Source: Theristus sp. LFF4_11
Taxonomy: Eukaryota; Nematoda; Chromadorea; Monhysterida; Xyalidae
DNA: 64,000 nt
NCBI GenBank assembly: GCA_030248135.1
Contig: JASANC010001821.1
Coordinates: 1-64,000 of the forward strand
Direction: 5' to 3'
How positions within the stretch are numbered: the stretch's first letter is position 1; each line of letters opens with the position of its first letter. The translations under genes and the position numbers were made by a program. Shown piece by piece: positions 36,501 through 48,500 of the stretch. The notes under the pieces are model-generated. The model was given only the letters and a program-made list of their open reading frames with translations, did no database searches and was not told where the DNA came from.

Positions 36501-39500
36501 CAAACAAAAATCAGTTAACAAGTGATGGTTCACAAATCCTGGTTCGTGATAAAAAAAATTTCTTTATTATGTTGAAAAAGGTTCCTCTTTCCAAAAAATC
36601 AATTAACAACATAAACTAAAATCAATTTCCAAACATCATTGAAAATATACTGTAACATGTGAACATCGATATTTGATTACCAAACAACACTTCGTGGTTT
36701 AATATTGTTCGTGCTGGCGAAAATTCGTCGGGCCGGAATTCTCCGGGCCGGAATTCTTCGGGCCGGAATTCTCCGGGCCGGAATTCTTCGGGCCGGAATT
36801 CTTCGGGCCGGAATGAGCGGGCCGGAACTCTTCAGGCCGGAATTAGCGGGCCGGAATTGTACCCCCCCCCAAGTAACGTATAACCAACGTGTCCAAAAAC
36901 AAAAACCATTTGACGTGAATTACTCATCGCAGAACGTAATGAGTAACGTAAACGTAGTAAAAAATGCCTAAACTGCTTTTCTGGTAGATATTATCGATTT
37001 GAAAGTATTCTCATACGTATGCGGGTTTAAGCGGCAACATATGTGAGTCATGAGTAGTTTTATAAACCAAACAATAACTGAATCAGTCTATAACGTGGGC
37101 TTTTTTTACACGCAAAACTGCTGTTATGTGTGTCACACAAAGCAGGGCCCGTCACAAACAGACACACAATCAGTTGGCGCTAGGCTGATTGCTGGAACAA
37201 GCGCGAGTTTCACAATAACAAACGTCAGCTATGCAACGGAAGTCAGATCAACTGACCACATGTCCACACTGAAAACGCAAGTTTCTACTGGAGGATCATG
37301 GAAAAGTTTCATTCATCGAACTTTCCCAGCGGCCAATCACAAACTGCTGAAAGCGGGCCACTGAGCAGACGGGAAACGAATGAAACACATTTTTAGAAAA
37401 AAAAATTACTCAGCACTTTGTTGAATTGTGCTGCAACGCAACTCGCTGATAATAAAGTTCACAAGTTCACTGTGGCGACATAAAACGGCTGTATGCAATA
37501 AAAGATTTTCATTTGAAAAGTAACGCGAAATCGAAAAGCTGTGAGGCGCGACAACAAGTGTTCGGCTAAAATTGCTTTGTCAACAACAAGAGGATAACAA
37601 ACAAACTAAAAATGTGAATGCAAAGCGCATTTTTGTCGGCAACGTCAGTGCATGCAAAGCGCGCTCTTATTTCATTCACTCATTCGTTGCACCAACCAAT
37701 AACCGATGTTATCATCATCATCATCACTACATGCCGTGAACAATCTATAATACTAAGATAGTTACTGTGTGAGCTGATTAAGTAAGTCTGTTCACATTTA
37801 GGGTTCTAAAATATTTTCATCGGATCGGTTAATGACATGAAAAATATAAAAGGTCTTTCCGTTAAGATACAATCACATTTTGTATGCAACAGTGTTTTTT
37901 TCTTGATCCTGACTGAATACTCATAGTCCATCTTCTAATGACAATATGCACAGTTCAATCGTCATTCCACATGACTTTAGTCATCATGATGCCTTTTGCT
38001 CAAGAGCGACAACCAACAAGCGAGATAATCGTAAGAATTGCAAGGACCCCATTGTAGACCATGGAGTTTTTTCACAAAAAAACGAGTTTTTTAAACAATC
38101 GCTTGCAAGTTAATCGCTCTTTTCACAAGGTAGACTTTTTATAAAGCCGCTGTTTACAACGAGTATTTAGAAAATCGTTGCTTTTTGCTTCATTTGTTTT
38201 TTATCATAGAAAATGCGTCACTTGGGATAGAAAAGCTACATAACAAAACAAAAGCGACCGTTTTACACAATGGGTACTCAGAAACGTGTTGCTTTTTGTT
38301 GCACTCGATCAAAAAGAACTGGCTTAGGTTAGGGTAAGCGGGGAAAAGAAGTAAACATTCGAAACCAAAGCGGGAGCTTTGCTACGGGTATTCAGTAAAA
38401 TGTAGAAAATCGTTGCTTTTTCCTTCATTTGTTTTTTATCATAGAAAATGCGTCACTTAGGACAGAAAAGCTACATAACAAAACAAAAGCGACCGTTTTA
38501 AACAATGGGTACTCAGAAACGTGTTGCTTTTTGTTGCTCTCGATCAAAAAGAACTGGCTTAGGTTAGGGTAAGCGGGGAAAAGAAGTAAACATTCGAAAC
38601 AAAAGCGGGAGCTTTTCTACGGGTATTCAGTAAAATGTAGAAAATCGTTGCTTTTTCCTTCATTTGTTTTTTTATCATAGAAAATGCGTCACTTAGGATA
38701 GAAAAGCTACATAACAAAACAAAAGCGACCGTTTTACACAATGGGTACTCAGAAACGTGTTGCTTTTTGTTGCACTCGATCAAAAAGAACTGGCTTAGGT
38801 TAGGGTAAGCAGGGAAAAGAAGTAAACATTCGAAACAAAAACGGGAGCTTTGCTACGGGTATTCAGTAAAATGTAGAAAATCGTTGCTTTTTCCTTCATT
38901 TTTTTATCATAGAAAATGTGTCACTTAGGATAGAAAAGCTACATAACAAAACAAAAGCGACCGTTTTACACAATGGGTACTCAGAAACGTGTTGCTTTTT
39001 GTTGCCCTCGATCAAAAAGAACTGGCTTAGGTTACGGTAAGCAGGGAAAAGAAGTAAACATTCAAAACAAAACGGGAGCTTTGCTACGGGTATTCAGTAG
39101 TGGTTGCTGTTTTGTCATTTCCATTCTATCAAAAATCCTTGGCTAAGGTTAGGGTTAAAGGTAAGAGTAGTAAACATACCACACAAAAGTGGCCGTTTTG
39201 CAGCGAATATTCAGAAAAGTTTTTGCATTTTTCGTCATTTAAACTTTAAAAGGCTTGGCTTAGGTGAGCTTTGCTACGGGTATTCAGTAAAATGTTGGTG
39301 TTTTGTCATTTCCATTCTATCAAAAATCCTTGGCTAACGTTAGGGTTAAAGGTAAGAGTAGTAAACATACCACACAAAACTAGCCGTTTTGCAGCGAATA
39401 TTCAGAAAAGTTTTGCATTTTTCGTTATTTAAACTTTAAAAGGCTTGGCTTAGGTTAGAGTAACCGGGAAAAAAACAACTTATCAAGACTAAAGTTGGCG

Positions 39501-42500
39501 TTTTGCAACAATTGTTCAGAAGTGTTGCCTTTTTGACATTTACACTCTAAAAGGCCTGGCTTAGGTTAGGGTAAGCGGGAAAAAACCATTACCAAGTCAA
39601 AAGCGAGCGCTTTCCAATGGGTATTGAAAAGTATTGCCTATTCAGAAGTGACAGCTGACTGAAGCATATTACTTTTCTTAAACCCGTATCTTAAACTGAA
39701 ACAGTCAACAACAGTCGGTTAAAGCAGCTCAAAATCAAAATGCAATGCATTTTGAGTCCGCGTCGTAGGCAAGGTCAAAAGGGAAAACCAACTCAAAATT
39801 AATAGTTGTATTTATTATCAGCTAACCGTGCCGTAGGCACGGGTCAATTTGCTAGTGTTATATTCAAAACCTGAAATCCTATTTCAATCCTTCCTGCAAA
39901 TATTGAAATGCTAAATCGAATTGAATAATTTTGTGGCGAGTGTGGTCGTGGTGTCACAAAAAAAACAGAAAATAAAAATATTGGTTTTGACCTCGACTGT
40001 GTTACGTTACACTGATCGGAAAACTGCTTTCAGTGAAGTTTCACGGCCAAAAAGCACGCAAAACACAGCATCAAAAATGACGGTTATGACGCTTTCTCTT
40101 CTCTTCTGTCAATTGACCGTAAATAATAAGAGTTCCAAGCACGAAAATTCAACCACAGTTGCAGATTATGTCACGGCAATCATATAAATCCATCAGTCCG
40201 CAGAGCAGATGAAGCAAATCCGAAAAAAAAACAGATATCCCGGTAAAACAGCAGCACCAACAAACACCGAGTGGGTGGGGCACGTGAGTGAAGCCAGTGT
40301 TCGCAAAGACGCCGTTTCCGCGATTGAGCAACAAAAAAACGGCAAACGCAGAGAAGCGGGGAGACGAACCTGCCCGAGCGCACATGGCGGTTGACTGGAA
40401 TGATCGGTGTGGTCGGCGGCAGTGAGCGTGCGCTGCGACACGTTCTGACCGGAGCAGTCTTGTGCGCTGATCGCCGCTGCTGCTGCGTCGCTCGACGGCG
40501 ACATGCCACGAGCGTCGCCCGCAGCGACTGGCGTCTCTCGCTGGCGTACGCTGTGCGCTGGCGGTGGCGTGTTCGCCAGAATGGCCGACAACGCCAGGTC
40601 TGGCGTGCTGCGGTAGTGCGCCCGGTCGACTGGTGGCGGCGCGCGCGCCTGCCACAAACGATGGCGTTTGATTTTTGTCAAAGATTTTTATAAAAAAATG
40701 CAGTTTTCTCGGAGTCGTGTCTGATGCGGTTTACAGATGCACCTCAGTCAATACAACAACGGCTAAAGTGATTGACGTTGACACAGAGCTCTTCACCACA
40801 CCATACAGTCTATCACGCTAATATATGCAACTAGCTGATTGGTTGGTTGGTCATAGAAATTCTCAGCGCTGATTGGTTAGTCATGAGCAATTCTGAGCGC
40901 TGATTGGTTGATCATTACGTCATGTCGCATATATTTTCCAGATGGACTGTAGGAATGTTACAAGTTGCACAGTCACAATGTGAATGTGCACGCGTGCGAT
41001 CATCGTTATGTCTGTGGCGGCGTGTTTGTTTGTGACTGTGCACTACCCAGCATCGTATTCAAAAACATCCTCTGATCGAGGACTGACGAAGACAGAAAAG
41101 CGAGCAGAATGCAGATAGCAAACTCACCTGTTGATATGAGCTGAGACTGTTTGCAAATGACGCCGCTTCGCTCGTGGACGCTTGCTGTGTTGGTGTCAAC
41201 TGGTCAAACGACGGCTGCCTGCAACAGCGAGCAGGGGGATTCAGGTGCATTCATGAAGATGCAGCAAAATGCGTGCTTTGTCATAAAATTCCAAAATAAA
41301 AATACAGATGTGGCTGTAGCAGAAATTGCATAGCAGCGCTTTTCATGAGTGCGAAAAATGTCACTCTGTAGCATGCGTGACTGTTGCTGTCGCTACGGAT
41401 GTTTCATGAATCCAGCTTTGAAGCGTTTACTAACTGGGTAGGATTTCGAGAATGCTCATTGTGCATCATTTTCATTTAGAAAGCAAACAAGCACGTTTTA
41501 TTCACAGCACGTTGTACTCGAATAAATATAAACGTTTCGGGTTTCGTGAATGGTGAATTGACACAAGGAACATTCAAACAGGTATAATGTTCGAAACAAA
41601 AAAAATGCCTTGCGAAAAACAGACAATTCTGAACAGCATTCTCTCAGCCACACTCTCCTTTGTTTGCACAAGGAAATTGATAAATTTCATCATGAATGTT
41701 GCAGCGTAAACGATATAATTGGAACATTTTCCACATCAAATCCTGAAAGCTTTTGGGTGCTGGGAAACGGTTTTAAAACGAACACAAACCCTTTTTCCTG
41801 GCCATATACAACCGGTTTTTACCAGAGCTAATTTTGGCGATGTTTTTGTATCGCCCGGTATAACCCAGAAAAGCGTACAGAGAACGTCGTCAAGTGGTGC
41901 GCCCATCCGTGTCTATTCTGCCATCAAGTGCCTCTCGATCGCACGAACGCACAGACAAGAGCGCTACCAACCAACCGTTAGTGACAAATTTCGAAACAGG
42001 CATACGCAGAGCACACATGCGTAACGTACGTCAATGCGGTGCTATAGTCGGGCGCCGGTTTGTAAGGCGGCGGGACACGTTTGTAGCGAGTCACCGTCGG
42101 ACCTGACGAAGCACCAACGCTGTTGTTGTTGCCTTTGCTCTCTGCGGCCCCATCAATCGAACGTTGCTTCGTGCCAACTATGGCTTTCTTAATCTGACCT
42201 GCAAACGAACAACCGTTTCAACGGACTGGTTTTAAAATGTGAAAACCATGGAAAAATTTTTCAACACAAATCGGGTGCTGTGCTGCGTGCGGACACAACA
42301 GGTGAAATCAACTCGTTACATGTAAACGCTCAACAATGAGCTCCAGTTTACAGCTCCTGGTCTGAAGACAGTGCACTTGGTCATATAACACAATAATTTT
42401 GCAGTCACCAAAAAGCACGCACGCACCCACACGGTACATTACTGTTCCATGGGTGTGCCTGTGTGTTTGTGCCAGTGTTATGCCATATTTTGACCCCCAC

Positions 42501-45500
42501 CATATTTTGACCAAAGTCTTTTTTGTTGTTGTTGCATTTGCGCTTTTGCTACATACCTGTACCAATACATCACTCACTACTACTTCAATCACTACTTCAA
42601 TTCTCTAGCTGTTCATTAGTATGCATCTTGAAACATTAAAACACAAACAAGACAAAAAGAACCACTTCAAATAGAACAACCCCTTTTTTAGCAAAACATA
42701 TGTATCTAGATGTAACAGCGTAATCTTCCCAACTTTTACCCATTTTTAGCAAACCTGGGTTGAACTGGACGGCCTGGGAGTAGATGTGTACACATACAAA
42801 GTGATGCAAATGCAAATGCACAAAAAATCTGTTGGGATAAGGGTCAGAAGTCAACGCAGCGGTGTGGGTCAACGCATTGTGCATTGAGTCGTTTGTGAAG
42901 TCTAGCCCCCATTGGTCAAGTGAAACTTCATATCACCTTCCATACACTGAGTTTCGGGTGTAGGTCAAAATATGGCAGCTGCAAAATTGCCATAATTTGA
43001 CCCTCCGGTCAAAATATGGCGGGGGTCAAAATATGGCATGACACCGACACCGGTAGTGCAACAGTACGGCATTTATAATGACTTGCGCTTTACCATCATG
43101 CGAGCTCGTCATGACACGAATTTCTCCTTGAACATCCGTCAAAGCCGGTTGTTTTACTACTATTGCCACGCACACCACCAACACACACACACACCGTTGC
43201 ACTGTTGCTGTGCGTTGCGAATGGCGGCGGCGACGGCCGACTGAATCACGTCGGGGCTGCTCACGGACACGGCCGGCGAACAAGCGATGTGCGGCGTCGA
43301 CTGCGTCAGACGATTGCTCAGCATCAGAGCGTGCGAACTGGTGAACGGTGGCGCTTGTTGTTGATGATGAGCTTGCAGTGAATGTTGCTGTTGTTGTTGT
43401 TGTTGTTGGTGTTGTTGTTGTTGTTGATGGTGCTGTGGTTGTTGTTGTTGTTGTTGTTGTTGCTGGTGTTGTTGTTGATGATGCTGTGGTTGTTGTTGAT
43501 GATGCCGTTGGTTATGATGATGTTGGGAATACTGTTGCAGTTGGTGATGTTGTTGCTGATGGTGTGCACCGGCCAGTTCATCATCAGTATCATCCTCATC
43601 AACCGCAGCACTCAACGCCATCTGCCATTCGCGGCCATTCATGCCACTGGCATTCGACTGCTGTGGTTCGTGATGACGCATCACTGCAACAAAACTTTGG
43701 AATTTTAAAAATAGGGAAACAGGTTTCTTTCGTTTTGATGAAGTTGATGTCACATACAGTTTCACTCTTTTCAAAGCCAACTAGCTGATTGGTTGGTGAT
43801 CACGTGATGCATGCATTCTGTGCAGGAATTGGTGTGGATGTGGAACGTGATTTGCACAGAAAGCATGCATCACGTGACCACCAACCAATCAGCTAGTTGG
43901 ATATGTTACCGAGTTAGACTGTAGAGTGAACCTCTCACTGGTACACCCCGGCGGAGTGACAATAAAGAAATGAATTGAGCGTTTGAGCGAGGTCACGAAT
44001 GCGTGCTCGAAAATCCGATACATCTTCACACGACCGTTCACCAGAGCAGCCTACACACAAAGTCGCAATGCGCCAGCGTGCGAGCGAGCGTGCTCCAGGC
44101 AGTCAGAAAAACAGCCTGGCCAACGCTAAAAATTGCTGCGACAACACCTTTTCCGTAGAGGCGGCAATGAACAACCAACAAAAGAATGAGCAATGTCTTT
44201 CGCCTGACCATCGTTCGAGTGTCCGCGCGGCACGCCAGTTGGCGCCACGTGCCGTTTGACATAGGTTGGCAGCGTTGACGTGCTGTACGAGCCTGGGCCA
44301 CCAGTGGGCAGCACTAGCCCATAGTGCTAGAATGGAAAACAACCAAAAATCACAAATCGAAAATCGAGCAAAAATCTGAACGGAAGTTAGAACTATTGGT
44401 GGTTTACTTTGACAAAACGAAAAACAGCCGCAATTTTTGGGTGTTCTCTACGCTTTGGACTCCTTTTATTTATTCATTGAAACCGAACGGCAGAAGCACC
44501 TTCATTGCAATGCTGTTTTGTCTTGAATAAAAAAATGATCCAAAAACAACAACCGTTGTGCTGGGCGCTTGTGGCTGCGGTAGATAATGGAACAACTCGT
44601 TGGTGTTTTCAGTTGCATTTTGCGTCGTCGCTGCTACCGACGTCTGTTGCTCAGTAACCATCGAGAGTGACCTGATTAAAAATGCACACTTTTACGCCGA
44701 TTCATTAATGCACATGTTTGTTCAAATCTGCCACTTTTTGCTGATAACAGAGTTCGTGAAAGAAGAACGAACGGGTTGGGAGTTGCAAGAAAATATTACT
44801 AACCCCATAAATGGGTGGTGTTCGATTTCAACCAAACCTGATAGTTGTTCTTCCTACCGCAATTCAAAGTTTCACTTCTGAAAAACTTAGTACTCTCCGA
44901 AAAGTGACAGGTTCAAAAACAAACAAACCGCAGTTGTACATAGGGTTGGCACAGGAAAATAACCGGTTTCTTTTCCGTTTTAAAACCGGTTTTTTCCAGT
45001 TTTTTCCTGAAAAAAATAAAGAACCGGTTTTTAGATACCTAAAAAATTTTCTAACTTCGTCGTAGTGAAAAATCACAATTCTTAATTTGATTGATAAAAT
45101 GTAAAATTATATTTTTGAAAAAACGGTGCAGTGAACTGTGTCGAACTGAACTGGTGAAGCATCATTTTGCAAAAGCTTTTGTGTCAAGGGTCAAATAAAA
45201 TACAATGAAGACAAGGTGACTGCTAGTGCTAAACAAAGTGCACATGCAGACTGACTGACGACGTTGTCGATTTGAAGGGGTAACTGATGAAATGTTATTT
45301 TTCAAACGCCATCCGCTACCGGTTTCACTTTGCAGTTCTGCAAATCTCGCCCCCTAATCGGGGTCAGCTATCCGGTCTCCTTGCAACCGTCCCTCCCCCG
45401 CTTCCCACCCCTACACGGTCACTGCCCAGTCGTTTTCAATTTATTGAACGTGCTGCCCTGCAAACCAATAAAAGCGAAATTGATTTGATTTGAAACAAAA

Positions 45501-48500
45501 AAAAATTGGGTAGCATTGGGTAGCAAAAAAGTAGCAAATTGGGTACGTTGTATCCCCGAAAACAGCGTTTTACGCTGCTCAAAAACATCAGTTTTTATGT
45601 ATTTCCTATTTTGAGTTCAAGGTGCCAAGTTTTGGAAAGTTTAGGAGCTGAGAAACATTTGTTTTTTCGGTTTTAAAACGGAAAAGAAACCGTTTTTTTT
45701 CTGGCAATATAAAAAACCGGTTTATTACCAGCCCAAGTTGTATATCGGTAGTCAAATTGAAAAAAAAAACACGAATGAAGAGGTCCTGAGTTCCGTGACG
45801 TGCTACTCCTAGCCAGAGCCAGACCCTGAGGTGCAGCTACCTGCTGTGCATCAACTGTGTTGAATGCGCATTGTCGCCGTTGTCGCACACAGCATCCACC
45901 GTGTTTGTGTTCAACCGAAAAAAGTGCAACTGCCACGTGAACAACATCGCAACATAACGAGCCATTTCCGCATCGTCCATCGTGAACTGAACACCGCTGC
46001 GCAGTTCGGCCAACCCGATCACGAGATGACGTTTGTGCGATGTCACCTCTACGATTTCTTGCCATCTGAGAATTAGTATCTTCTTTATAAGAAACCAGAT
46101 TACCTTTTGAGTGAAAAAATCTTTTCGTTCTAACTCGTTTTAGTACGGTATCAAGACACGATATTTTTTCAAGTGTCTTTTGTAAAATAAAATCGGTTTC
46201 TTACTGATTTTGAACACAGGTTTTCGGCCAACTTTTCGACTAATTGTTCCGTTTTGCTTGACCATGACGAAAGTTGAACGCAGATTGAGCGAGACCAAAC
46301 ACAATTGATACCTTGTTTCCGCGTGTCATTTTACTGTAACCATTTCACTGCAACTTTAGTCCCACTCTGAAGACAGTGCACTTAGTAATGTTGCACAGTG
46401 ACAAACAAACACACAGGCACACGCTGATGATGACGCGCGCGCAGACTGAAATGTTCGTGGGTGTTCGTGGCTGTGCGTGCAACATTACTGTGTTGTGTAA
46501 CAAACGACCTAGTGCACTGTCTTCAGACTAGGACTTTTACTTGCCTATATTTCAACGGTGCTCCTTGTAAGCGTTTTACGATGATTCCATTCTGATAGTG
46601 ATAACCGATGAACGTTGAACTCTGCTCCTCTTCATCCTGAAAAACGAATAGTTTGGGCGATTTTTTTGTATCGTGCTTCGAACGAAACTGCAGTCGAACC
46701 CTAACTCATGGGAAATCAGCTGATTGGCTGGTGATTACGGTCATGCATGCTTTCGGTGCTGTGGGGGCGTGCTTCCATTCGAGGAAAGTACAGCAACACC
46801 AAAAACAGATAATAGAAAAAAGGAAGAACAACACGGAACGGAGACGCACCCGAGCACCAAAGAATTCCGTGCCATAGGCGTCGTTCTGCTGCACGGCCTT
46901 TATGTAAAGCAGCTCAGCCTCGGCAGCGGTGACGCCGCGCAGCTCCTTGTGCGCAATGATCACTTGGCGCGTCAGATCCTCCAACACTTGCCGCCCAGCG
47001 GTCAAATGCTGCAATGTGGCGATTGCTAGATTGGCACACTTTCGGACGATGCCGCTGCCTCGCCATACCGGTGTGTCTGCGGGGTACCGTGATGCGCAGC
47101 GTGCGCGTGATTCGTGGCGACTGGCGTTTCGCGGCACCGCTTTGTGAAGCATTTGCAGTGTTTTTCTCTTTCCATTTCTCTCAACTCAGGGCGCTGCTCG
47201 CGAAAACCTCCTGCGGGCCGCGAACTACACGGTACCACACATACGGTCGCACGGGCATATAAGGACTGGTTTCGGGGGCTGTACTGGCGGCAAGAAACCA
47301 TACGTGTACATTATTTTTCGTGGGGTACAGAGCGCATGTGTAGTGAATAAAGGGAACGGGCTGGCTTACTCACCCACACAGCCACAACAGACGGGATTAT
47401 GAAGTCTAACTCCAAAAAACCCAACCACCAAACCAGTTTTCATTTTTATGCGTTTTCTATGAAAAAGTGACATGTGTTTACTCGGAAATACTGATTATAA
47501 AAGCAGCACGATTCGCATGCTAACAATTCCTATGCCAAAAAAAAACAATTTCAAAGGGGCACTCACTTTTGGTAACAATGAAACGGTTGACATGAATTCA
47601 ACGGTGTGCGTTGACTCATCGTGGTCGCCATACTCCACTGAAACATTTCGTCAAAAAAAGTGTGTAAACTTTTAAAAATTCTTAGCATTCAAAACCAAAA
47701 GACGAAAACTGCCCGGTTTTTGCACAATTATGATGCAGTTATGAGAGTTGATGGATAAAGAGCAAATATGAACCAAGCAACACGTCCTGAATTCAAATGC
47801 AATCACCTGTTTTTTTAGGTGGCCGAACCGTTTCAGCAACTCATACATAAAAAACTAAGTTGAATCGATCAAGTGACCTTGCAAACTGAAGCTAGCGAGC
47901 ACAATCGCACGATCCGGAGACACCAACAGACGCCCTTCAATGATGTCCGACTTCATGTGCAGGAAGTAGTAGTATCTGAAAATAGAAACGGTCAGTATTT
48001 AGTTGATGCATTGCAACAACATGCAAACACTTCTGACCAACAATCCGTCGTAGATGGGATTTCCAAGACATTTGGATTTCAGGCTGTGTATCGTGGTTCT
48101 TCCTGAACATGAGCTGATAAAACTACAAAATCAAAATTGTGTCCAACCTAACTTGATTCGCAGAATCTAACTTTCAAGCATGCAAATCAAAAATTAAAAA
48201 ACAAACACATGACACATCCCTATATCATATAACACCGCTGTTGCTCATTCCATTCCACCCACGAATGTGTTAACGCCATAAACTCCACAAACCAAAACAA
48301 GTTCATGCTTGAATAGTTTGATCCGAAACCAAAAAACTAAAATCAAATATTATCTTTCTTATTGAGTGTGTCGTACGAAATATGCATCGAAACATTAAAA
48401 AAAACCTTTCCCCCATCAAAAAATTTTAATTTTTTCATTATTGACAATCTTCCAAAAATTAAAACGTCTAAAAAGTGTATCCTCTTTCATCCCCGTGCAA

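Noticed and set aside
36705..36971. Frame with [10 protein letters not shown] repeats
   Set aside because: A product of the 15-bp minisatellite arm read in one frame.
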